From the NCBI RefSeq assembly GCF_965638725.1, contig NC_134950.1, positions 84,232,157 to 84,296,156 of the forward strand: a stretch of DNA of 64,000 nucleotides, given 5' to 3'. The position numbers and the translations under genes were made by a program. Shown in pieces: positions 13,721 through 23,400 of the stretch. The stretch is from Aptenodytes patagonicus (Eukaryota > Chordata > Aves > Sphenisciformes > Spheniscidae). The notes beneath the pieces are model-generated. The model was not told the DNA's origin and searched no databases. It saw only the letters and a list, made by a program, of their open reading frames with translations. Every line of letters starts with the position of its first letter. Within the stretch, counting starts at the first letter, position 1.

Positions 13721-14299
13721 TGTCGTGGTTTAACCTCAGCCGGCAACTGAGCACCACACAGCTGCTTGCTCACTCTCCCTCCCCTGCCCCCCCCCCCGGT
13801 GGGATGGGGAGAGAATCAGAAGGGTAAAAGTGAGAAAACTCATGGGTTGAGATAAGAAGAGTTTAATAATTGAAATAAAATTAAATAAAATAGTAATAAT
13901 AATAGCAATAATAATGAAAGAATATACAAAGCAAGTGATGCACAATGCAGTTGCTCACCACCCGCCGACCAATGCCCAGACAGTCCCCGAGCAGCGGCCC
14001 CCCCGGCCAGCTTTCCCCAGTTTATGTACTGAGCATGATGTCACATGGTATGGAATGTCCCTTGGGCCAGTTGGGGTCAGCTGTCCTGGCTGTGCCCCCT
14101 CCCGGCTTCTTGTGCACCTCCAGCCTTCTCAGTCGGTAGAGCATGGGGAGCTGAAAAGTCCTTGACTAGTGTAAGCACTGCTTAGCAACAACTAAAACAT
14201 CGGTGTGTTACCAACATTGTTCTCATCCTAAATCCAAAACCCAGCACTGTACCAGCTACCAGGAAGAAAATTAACTCTATCCCAGCCGAAACCAGGACA
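13721..14299 (-). mobile_element. Solo LTR of an avian endogenous retrovirus
   Basis: A 579-bp element begins TGTCGTGG and ends CCAGGACA on the plus strand, so it has TG...CA termini, and it is flanked by exact 5-bp duplications (CACAT). I recognise the sequence as a common bird LTR family whose sense strand here is minus, beginning TGTCCTGGTTTCGGCTGGG. In the sense direction there is a TATA-like TACATAAA (near 14024-14031 on plus coordinates) and an ATTAAA poly(A) signal at 13862-13867. No internal retroviral sequence is attached, so this is a solo LTR left by LTR-LTR recombination. A 5-bp duplication suits ERVL-like elements, but family assignment needs a Repbase comparison. Confidence 0.85.
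13861..13916. repeat. (TAA)n-like A/T-rich simple repeat inside the LTR
   Basis: Imperfect runs of ATAAA and TAATAA lie within the LTR, near its poly(A) signal in LTR-sense orientation. Such a tract is likely to vary in length between copies. Confidence 0.6.
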
Positions 14300-14304
14300 C
14301 ACAT
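14300..14304. repeat. Target-site duplication, right copy (CACAT)
   Basis: Exact repeat of 13716-13720, directly after the terminal CA of the solo LTR. Confidence 0.85.
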
Positions 14305-15334
14305 GTTGAGATTAGTAGTTGGCTGTATGGGCAACCAGAAAATTTGGACTTTCAGGCCTTTGGAGATTCTCTTTCTGAGATGTTCTTGTAAACAGCTACT
14401 TTCACCTTTGGGTTTTTCAAACTGAAGGTCAAAGGTACTTCACTGAATATCTATCTATCTTTCTTTTTCTTTCTTTGCTTAACAGAATGCTATCCCTGTT
14501 TTACTGTGTCCAGCTGGCACACCCTGAGCACGCTGATTTCAATTAAAAAATCACTACCCGTTGTAGAAGCCAGATGTAGCTGAATAGCAGTGTTTTGCTC
14601 ATCGTATCACTGGCTCTGCTGGCTGAACTGTTCAAAGGGCCATTCCTGCAAACAGTGCAGTGAGTACTTCTAGAGTAGTGAGAGAAGGCATGATGTGCTG
14701 CATCTGTGATGTGCTTGAGAGTGGAACTGCGCTTCGACAGAGCATCTGTCATCCCATGGCTCCAGGATTTGAGATGGTTCTTCAAACATACTGGGGTTCA
14801 CTTAAGCTGTAGCAAATTCCAAGCCAGTAGCAAATTGAACAGTCTTGCAGGCAGTCTCCCTGCCCAGCCTCAAACTTACAGATACCAATTTGTACCTGGG
14901 GAGCAGACTTTCTTCCTCAAGGCTATGGACAGCTTCCTTTCAAAAAGTATGGAGCAGCCATCAATATTGTGAAGATCCCCATAAACTTATTTTATAGTTT
15001 CGAACTGCAATACTATCAACTCAGACCTGATAGCAAAATACAGTGAGCGAAGTACCACTTGCATTAGATACACCACTGTAATTTACGAGCATCGTTCATG
15101 TTGTCCTAGGAAATGAAAGCTGGAAGAATGGTTGTCACCAGATCACAGGAAACCTGACTGCTAGATTGTTCTATTTATCCCTTGCTTACCTCGCCTTTCA
15201 CAAGTAGGCTTTCTGGCTGTTCTTCATACTGTTGTTTTATTGGGAAAGAAATGAGATTATATAGGTAGCTGGATGCACATGATCTAAATGAGAATAAGAA
15301 TAGTTGGAAAGAAAACAACTGATAAATATAAAGA
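14305..15334. other. Unique spacer between two LTR elements
   Basis: About 1 kb separates the solo LTR from the next LTR element. It contains a short TATC/TTTC simple repeat at 14449-14476. No gene was recognised. Confidence 0.55.
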
Positions 15335-15515
15335 TATATTGGGTTTGTGTGGCAAGGTTTTGGCAGCGGGGGGGCTACAGGGGTGGCTTCTGTGAGAAGC
15401 TACTAGAAGCTTCCCCCATGTCCAATAGAGCCAATGCCAGCCGGCTCCAAGACGGACCTGCTGCTGGCCAAGGCTGACCCCCATCAGCAATGGTGGTAGC
15501 ACCTCTGGGATAACA

Positions 15516-15523
15516 TATTTAAG
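15516..15523 (+). promoter_or_regulatory. TATA-like box of the LTR (TATTTAAG)
   Basis: TATTTAAG follows the LTR's upstream part and precedes a GC-rich tract, where the LTR transcript would start about 30 bp on. Its place relative to the downstream AATAAA fits a retroviral U3/R boundary. Activity in this copy is unknown. Confidence 0.55.
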
Positions 15524-15731
15524 AAGGCGGGGCGGGGGGGAAACTGTGCAACAGCATCTGCAGCCGGAGAGAGGAGTGAGAATATGTGAGAGGAACAACT
15601 CTGCAGACACCAAGCTCAGTGAAGAAGGAGGGGGAGGAGGTGCTCCAGGCACCGGAGCAGAGATTCCCCTGCAGCCCTTGGTGAAGACCATGGTGAGGCA
15701 GGCTGTCCCCCTGCAGCCCATGGAGGTCCAC

Positions 15732-16076
15732 GGTGGAGCAGATATCCACCTGCAGCCCGTGGAGGACCCCGTGCTGGAGCAGGTGGATGTGCCCGAAGGA
15801 GGCTGTGACCCCGTGGGAAGCCCGTGCTGGAGCAGGCTCCTGGCAGGACCTGTGGACCCTGTGGAGAGGGGAGTCCACGCTGGAGCAGGTTTGCTGGCAG
15901 GACTTGTGACCCTGCAGGGGACCCACACTGGAGCAGTCTGTTCCTGAAGGACTGCACCCCATGGAAGGGACCCACGCTGGAGCAGTTTGTGAAGAACTGC
16001 AGCCCGTGGGAAGGACTCATGTTGGAGAAGTTCGTGGAGGACTGTCTCCTGTGGGAGGGACCCCACATTGGAGCAG
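15732..16076 (+). repeat. Tandem array of about 45-53-bp units inside the LTR
   Basis: The core CTGGAGCAG or close variants recur at 15774, 15827, 15880, 15928, 15977, 16022 and 16068, with a weaker copy at 15732. Each is usually preceded by CCACG/CCGTG and a GTGGGAAGGGAC-like segment. The last units are near multiples of three (45-49 bp), so in one plus frame they read as a repeated approximately 15-residue motif with W-E/K-G and L-E-K/Q-F-V residues. The array lies in the presumed R region. Confidence 0.75.
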
Positions 16077-16295
16077 GGGAAGAGTGTGAGGAGTCCTCCT
16101 GCTGAGGAGGAAGGAGCGGTGGAGACGATGTGTGATGAACTGACCTCAACCCCCATTGCCTGTCCCCCTGCGCCGCTGTGGGGAGGAGGTAGAGAAATGA
16201 GGAGTAAAGTTAAGCCTGGGAAGAAGGGAGAGGTTGGGGAAGGTGTTTTAAGATTTAGTTTTTATTTCTCATTACCCTATTCTGATTTGATTGGC

Positions 16296-16301
16296 AATAA
16301 A
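16296..16301 (+). terminator. LTR polyadenylation signal AATAAA
   Basis: A canonical AATAAA lies 190 bp before the end of the LTR, in the sense orientation of the element, and is followed by a T-rich stretch. It marks the likely end of R. Confidence 0.65.
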
Positions 16302-16491
16302 TTAGATTAATTTTCCCCAGGTCGAGTCTGTTTTGCCCGTGACAGTAATTGCTGAGTGATCTCCATGTCCTCATCTCAACCCACGAGCCTTTCATTATAT
16401 TTTCTCTCCCCTGTCCAGCTGAGGAGGGAGAGTAATAGAGCGGCTTTGGTGGGCACCTGGCATCCAGCCACGGTCAACCCACCACAGTCCT

Positions 16492-16509
16492 TGGCGCCCA
16501 ACGTCGGGC
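16492..16509 (+). other. Retroviral primer binding site (Lys-type)
   Basis: TGGCGCCCAACGTCGGGC starts five bases after the LTR's terminal CA. It matches, with one difference, the primer binding site complementary to a lysine tRNA 3' end used by several retroviruses. It fixes the element's orientation and the LTR/internal boundary. Confidence 0.8.
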
Positions 16510-16802
16510 ATGAGGAATTTGAGATAAGGATAGTAATTGCGAGAGGTAACGGGCAAAACATGGACTGAACAATGTTAGAGAGCGGAATGATCATGGGGAA
16601 TTTTGGTTGTTGTAATTGTGGTGAAGTGATAAGGGGTGGATTGTGTGTCAATTGTCCATTTTCATTTGGTGTTGTGATGATGTTATTTTGATTTTGGTGT
16701 GGGGAATTTTTTTTTTGTTGATGTGAGTGAAGTTTGTGAAGATTGTGCGATGAATGTGGATTTTAATGATAAATATGTGATTCACAGAGGTGAGGGGTGG
16801 AA
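16510..16802 (+). mobile_element. Residual internal region and polypurine tract
   Basis: Only about 290 bp separate the primer binding site from the second LTR copy. No gag, pol or env homology or coding frame is present. The stretch is G/T-rich and ends in the purine-rich GAGGTGAGGGGTGGAA (16787-16802), which directly abuts the TG of the second LTR as a polypurine tract would. The element therefore lost all its genes, by internal deletion or because it was mobilised as a non-autonomous derivative. Confidence 0.65.
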
Positions 16803-16964
16803 TGTATTGGGTTTGCGTGGCAAGGTTTTGGCAGCGGGGGTGCTACAGGGGTGGATTGTGTGAGAAGCTGCTAGAAGCTTCCCCCATGTCCGATAGAGCT
16901 GATGTCAGCCAGCTCTCAGAGGGACCTGCTGCTGGCCAAGGCCGAGCCAATCAGCAACGGTGGT
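16803..16964 (+). mobile_element. Truncated second (3') LTR copy
   Basis: TGTATTGGGTTTGCGTGGC repeats the start of the LTR at 15335 in the same orientation. Similarity ends after about 162 bp, at ...CAACGGTGGT. By eye roughly a tenth of aligned positions differ between the two copies. The rest of the LTR and any right-hand target duplication are missing. The sequence after the break begins CTCAG|GTAAG, which resembles a splice donor. Confidence 0.75.
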
Positions 16965-17189
16965 CTCAGGTAAGACTTCCAGAAGAGAAACTTTGCTTTG
17001 TGTATAAAATGACAGTGATTCATTATCTTCCACTCAGAAAGAGCCTGTCACCTAAACAGTATAGAGGAAAGAATGGCTACTGATGAGAGCATGGGACCAA
17101 TCATGAAAAGGCTTGAATTTTGTTCTTGGCTTTTCTAGGCTGCTTTGGGCAAGTCACCTTCTGACTGTTTCAATCCCTTCTCTGCATTT

Positions 17190-17495
17190 GAATCATATGT
17201 AAGCATCCAAGATTGCTGCCTGTCTTGGTTAAACTTACCCTTTACATTTTGAAGGTGGTCATGTCTCTTTCTTCCCTGTCTAAACAGTCTCATGCTTTTG
17301 ATCTTTCCTCATAGGTCCTATTTTCTGTTTGATCATCCTCATTGCCCTTCTCTGGACACCTCCAACCAATCCATAAAAATCTGTAACTGCAGTGGCTATA
17401 ACTGGACACGTTACTCCAGCTCAGGCCTTCTCCCTCTGAAGATGGAAGAGTGCTTTCTAAGGATGCTGAAGTGTGCACCAACTAGGAAAAAAGGA
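17190..17495 (-). mobile_element. Old CR1 LINE fragment, antisense
   Basis: The plus strand carries CR1-antisense landmarks: 'gatcatcctcattgcccttc' then 'tctggacacctccaa' near 17330-17370, and 'actggacacgttactcc' then 'agctcaggcctt' near 17402-17430. These are the complement of the CR1 ORF2 C-terminal coding region. Divergence is high, so it is an old insertion. Its edges are approximate. Confidence 0.65.
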
Positions 17496-20400
17496 GAGAC
17501 TGTGTGAAGGTAGTCTAAGACCTGACTATTTTCAATACCTCTTATGAAAGTCTTGGTGACCAGATGCTAATGTTAAATCATCAATTGTAAGTGTTGCTGT
17601 CACCTCATTCGAGCCTTATTTGTGTAGCTACAAGCACCCTTCATAAGCTTCCTTTTGCCTTGCTGTCATCTTAACGTGATGTTCTTTACATGACTTTTTT
17701 TGGAAACACATGCAAAAACTAAATTCATAAAACTCTTTTGGCTATATTAGAATCTAATGAGATTGTATTACCTTCTCTTGTGCAGAAGTAGTCCAGAGAT
17801 GGACTACTTCATCTTGTAGTGGCCTCCCATGTGACAGGAGGCTCCTGGAACTGTAAGGGAACAGTGGAAATGCTAATCAACTGCAGTGCCCATAGCAGTG
17901 CTTGGCTGCTTAAGATGCCTCATGCATACTGTTTCTCTCAACACTGAGTATCACCATTAATTCTAAAATCTATTGATGACTCTCTTTTACCAGATTGTCC
18001 TCTCTCTTGTATCCCTGTACCATATTAAGCAGGTCAGTCGTTACAGTCATTGGTGTTTGCTTGAGTTTCATCTTTGAGATGTTACATATAGTTTTGCCCC
18101 TGCCAAAATAGAAAAATTGATCTGAAATTTTCTATCTTGGTGCTTTGTGCTGCATTTTGTCAGGACTAACCAAAACTTTAATCATATCTAAATATAGAAG
18201 TTATGAAGAATAAACATTGTAGTACATTAAAATGATGGTGAGGTTGTTTTGTGGTGGTTTTTTTTCAGGTGGGATCTTCCATCTCTGGAAAAGCATTACC
18301 AGGGTTGAGCTTTGGAGGAAATTGGTCTACTTGCTCTTGGTGGAGGCTAGAGTTGTTCTGCACCCCCTTTTTGGACTGGGTGAATCTGGGAAGCTGGGCA
18401 ACAAATGGCAACCTTTTCCTCTGCTCTTAGTGAGCATCCAAGCAGCACTGCCTTGAACGCTGCCAGCAAGGAGAGACGGGGACCGGAAAGAAGTTCCTGG
18501 TGCTGGAGAAGGGAGCAGGTCTGGCTCAGCAAGCAGACGGGGAGCCAGGCCTGTGGAGGGTGTCAGGTAGAAACATGGGCTACAGCAGGTCTGTGGGGGC
18601 AGGACAGGAGCTGGTGAAGAAAAGGATAGGGGCTGAAGGGCAGGGAGCTCTGAGGAGGGAGAAGGAACTGAAGAAGGTTTCATGGCTGCAGCAGGGACAT
18701 AGCATTAGAAAACAGAGCACCGAGATGCTCTTTCCTGCTCTCCTCCCTCCCTTTCCCATTTTCTTGAATTAATCTTCTGAAAACTGAATTCAGCATCAGC
18801 TGGTGTGAGGTCTGGGTAAGTGGCATCCTTGCCTTTCCCTAAACTGCTTGGGCAGGTGCCCTTAACTAGGTCTGTATCCTAGTGCATTAAGGGACAAATC
18901 AAGGTTATATATGAAGGTTGCACTCAGTGTGAGCTTCTTTATAAACAACAGCAAAATTTTTCATTGCTTGGCTTTAGCAGATTTAGCAATTATAAGGTGT
19001 TTGAGTGCAGAGTACACTATATCTGGTAGAAAAATAGCTGGTTTTGTGCTGTGAGTACTTATTTTTTCACTTGGGATACTTTTTATATCTATCATTTGAG
19101 TAAGATACTCTAGTCTTCAGTCCTTACCAAGAGAGAGTGAGTCCAGAATTTCATGGTGTAAATAGGCGTCACTAACTTAAGGCTTGCATTTCAAGGTTTA
19201 GCTTTACCACAAAGTACTGTATATTCTTCTTTTGGGAATGTACATTCTTGTTCATATATACAATATGTATCCTCTGTTCCTTAAAAAGAATCTTAACCAG
19301 TTGTGATCATGAGATAAACCCTAACATTTGAATCGCCTAGCTTTGAAAATGACTGGTAGCACATTTTATACTTGAGTACATAGGTATGAAACTGGACCAT
19401 TTGGAATAATGAAGTTAAATGATTGCCCAACTGAAAAATCATCATCTCTTATTTTGACAGGTTATCTATGTTGGGAGAACGATTAGTGAACGGAGGGAAA
19501 GGAAGGTGGCAAAGATCAAAACAAGTAATTTATCCTAGTGTTCTTAGTTTTCCTACCTTTTATATAAGACTGCTGTACATATTCATGTATCGATGAGAAG
19601 GAGGAACTTCCTTCATCAGCGACCATTACAGTCCAATATGTCCACAGCTAGCCAGGGACAATACTAGGGATGCCAGTTATGCTGCCTCAGGGGAGAAGGA
19701 ATGTAATTTCAGAGAGAGCAGGGCAGGAGGACACCAGCACATAACTACCCCAGCAGAAAATCAATATGTTTCTGAGCACAAAGCCACTTGTAACTTTTAA
19801 TATTGAGGCCACCAAATACAGTGGGAAGTTAGCTGGTTTTGATGCAGCAGTCAAAGGGTCAAATTCTTTCCCCTGCTGCTCGAGCGTAGCTCTGTGGTAG
19901 TCTGCTGGGCTCCGCCAGTGAAACTGAAGAGGAGGATTTGGCTTGCAGCCTGGTTTTAATCTGCACGTATGGTAACAATTTTGGAAGCATTTTCTGGTTG
20001 TCCTCACAGTTATAAAAGGGTAGAAAAATATATTTATTCTCTTCTCCAGTTAAAAACCAGACTTTTGTTAACTCATTTGTGTTAATTCTCTACCTGAAAA
20101 GTGCAATACTTAGCTTCATCTTCAGTTTTGCCATAGAATTGGCCTTTCTATTAATAAGTACCTCTGCTGTCTGTCCGAAGGGAGAGGCTGCTCTGGAGAA
20201 ACCAGCTTGCCCCAGCAGATCCCAATTCTCTCCTGCACGCATAGCTGGTGCTGAGTCCATTTGGACACTAACCTACGGGTCCCCCTTCTGACCGTAGGCA
20301 CAGGAGTCTCCTGCCCATCAGCCGCCTTCCTCCTTTTTCTTAGCATGTTCATCCAGTTGTTTGCTTGGAGATGAGGAGTATCATGGAGCATGGGATGTTA

Positions 20401-23400
20401 GCAATAATTGTGTACACTTGCAACCGGCTGCTGAAGAGGAATTATCTCCTCATGCTCACAGAAATCTTCAGCTTTTGTGATGAGCGCAGTAGCCATCAGC
20501 CATTGATAAGCATCTGGTCCCGTTAACGTGCTCTGACCCTCTTAGAGCTCCATCTCGAGCACTGTCATAACTTTCCTAATTGCTGGTTTATTATAAGGTT
20601 TTCCTGAGGTGGTCTCAGGACACATTCCTTGCTTTTGGTCCCTTCTGCCATGTTTTATGTCACCCCTTCCTTTGGGGTAGATACTGCTTCCTCGTGCTTC
20701 TGAGAAAGACCAGCAGCTCCTGGCTCTCCCCAGGGCACAGGACTGCGAGAAGCTGCCTGTAGCGAGGATCTCAGCTTTCCTGTGTAATTGCAGATAGCAT
20801 TCATATTTTCTTCAGAATCTGAGGAAACTTATGTATGAGAGGCAATTAAGCCCTTCCAGTAATTTTTTATCTTTTTTTTCTGCTTTCTCATCTAATTTCT
20901 AATTTTTCTTCCCTCCCAGCTGCTTCTTCCTTTGCCTGTCTTTCTGCCCTCCTTTTGCACTCTCCTCCTTTTTTTTACCTCTTTCATCTACCTTGACACT
21001 CAGCACCCAAGATCAAAATTCCATGTGGCTGTACAGACCTATTACTTCCTGACTCTTTTAATAGGCCTAAAAATCTTCTTTATAAAAATACTTCAATAAA
21101 TAGCATAAGATAACCATTTAAGAAGCAACTGAACGACAGTGGCAGGCTGCATGTGATAAACTTAGCTTTAGTTATGCTACTAGGAAATAAAATGACTGGA
21201 AAACATAGGTGAGAAAATTCTGAAGCAGGGAGATGAGCCAAAGTTGTTGGATGCAGAGTCATAAGGGCAGCCCTATCATACACCAGCCAGTAGGTAACAC
21301 TTGCCACCTTGAATTTCTGCTGACAGCTCTCCATGTGTGCCGATACTATTATTGTAGGTTAACAAATCATTGGAAGTTCTCATTATTTCCAGCAAATTGG
21401 CACTGCAATTGCTTCTAGCAATTTCCCTAGACTCATTGACCCTGTAACATCAGTAGTTCATAATGATTAAAATAGGAAGCAAAGCAGGAAGGTCATCATG
21501 CTTTCTAGACCACAGTGCTGCTCTGGTACTTTATATGGAACACCTATCATCTGTGTTGTGCTGTTTTAGATTTCTCTCTTATAAAAGACAGATCATCAAC
21601 TGCTGAACTAACCAAAATTACCTTCTAACATACTTACCAAGTAAGGAAACAAGCTTTAACACCTGCAGATCACTATGGCCATGTCTATATTTCAAGAACT
21701 GAGAATGCCTGAAACAGGTTCTCTTTTAATAAGACGAAAATTTTTGGCTATCCAAAACCATCGGCTGATTGTGATCATCATGGCCTTCTCTTAATTTGGC
21801 TGTTTTGAATGTTGAAGATGAGAGATGTCCTATTTTGGAAATGCATTCCTAGTATTCAAAGCGATTATGAAACCAGTCCAGGTTCTTTACTTTTTACCTG
21901 CAACATCAGCTTTTTTAATCACCAGTCAGTCATGCAACTGAGAGAATACAGGCTTCTGTGTCTATCAGATTTGTTCTGGCTGTCTACTACCAATCACTAC
22001 GACAGTTCCAGCTCACTTAAGTCTTTTGCTTCGTGCAATAGTTTGGTCATGGCTAAGTATGGAGCTGTTTCCATAGTGTTCATGTTTAATTTTGGATAGT
22101 GGTAGCAACAGTGGGAAATCGTAGCTAGTCGGGCCATTGAACACAAGCATGCCAGATGCCTTGTGTCTCTGGGGTTTATCATTGCACCATGAGATAAGCT
22201 CTGGCCATTGTGTGCATCGCAAAGTTAGATCTGCATGACCCAATTGACAATAATTTCTGAGTAACACTAGGAGAGGTTTATGACATGTCCAGAACCTCAG
22301 GCTGTGTTGTACTGCACGACACACTGTCAAATTTTGAACACTGATTTGCTAAGTCTCTGCATAATTCTTGCACCGCTAGTGGGTTAAACAAGGCTATTGA
22401 AAAGTTTTCCTGAGGTTTAAGGATTTTTATGCAAGGAAAACTATGACAGCATATTTAAAATTTTATCCTGCAAAAGACTGAGTTCCAGGGCCAATCAAAA
22501 TGTAAAGAAACCTGTAGAAAATAAACTTAAGTAATGCCTTCACACATTCAGGACTAGATTAATCAGGCAAAAATTATTTGAATGGATTTGTCCGATGAAA
22601 ATCATTTTTCTGTACACAGTATGCTTTGACCTTTATTTCTCTTGCACCATCAAATAGATTACAAAAAAGCCCACAACTGTGCTAAACAAACACGGTTGTT
22701 TGCTTGTACCAAGTTTTTGTTCCAGCAGTGGAATTAATTAAAACAGCATGTTCTGTATATTGCCAGCAGGTCATCAGTGCTTGCTTGAGTCAGGTTCCTG
22801 ACCTTTATTTTCTCTTGCCAAGTCTGCTAGATTGTCTCATTTTGGGGACTGTTAAAATATCTAGCATTACTAATATATCTAGCATTATTTTTCTCATAGC
22901 TGAGAATATCTTCATAGGAGTGCTCATTGGTTGTCTTTGGTAATTATCAACTAGCTTATTTTACATACAGCCAGATGCTTAATTGTAAATAGCTGCTGAA
23001 CAGTATGAAATAAAAAGATTTTTCCCTCATCTAAAGAAAATTTATATGTATTTGGAGACCTCTTTAGGATTTGAGGTAAGCTTTTTTCTTCGATGGGATC
23101 GTTGGGGGGTCATCTCAAGCAGCTACTCAACTGTATGTGTTCCCAGTGAATTATGTGGACTTGTAATTCTCTAGTCTGATGTTCTGGTTGCTTTTATAGG
23201 CGTAACTGAGGTTAAATTCTTCTACAGTGTTACCCCACCAACATCTCCAATAAAATGTGCCCCTACACTCTACTCAGGTTGGAAAATGGTAATCAATCCA
23301 CAGAGGTCCAGCTCAGCGTGTCCCTAACCTCTATGCTTAAGCGCTGTATTTCACCCCCTGTTTTGGTTTTGGCACTGACCATAAGCACCTCAGTCCATAC

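Larger units (their letters stand above)
15335..16486 (+). mobile_element. 5' LTR of a degenerate avian endogenous retrovirus
   Basis: A 1,152-bp LTR runs from TATATTGGG (the start TG is mutated to TA; the second copy at 16803 keeps TG) to a final CA at 16486, five bases before a primer binding site. Inside are a TATA-like box (15516-15523), a tandem array of 45-53-bp units (15732-16076) and an AATAAA signal (16296-16301). If the TATA and poly(A) signals are used as in other LTRs, U3 is about 200 bp, R is unusually long (about 760 bp) and U5 about 170 bp. I recognise the sequence as a widespread bird LTR family. Frames of 290, 177 and 147 aa on minus and 133 aa on plus are by-products of the repeat array. 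Confidence 0.85.

Noticed and set aside
15284..16156. 290-, 177- and 147-codon frames antisense to the LTR
   Set aside because: They are antisense readings of the LTR repeat array, and their repetitive composition mirrors the plus-strand units. No viral protein motif is present.
18327..18772. Overlapping 118- and 90-codon frames in a GC-richer patch
   Set aside because: Both strands are open at once and no family or splice structure is recognised; base composition explains them.
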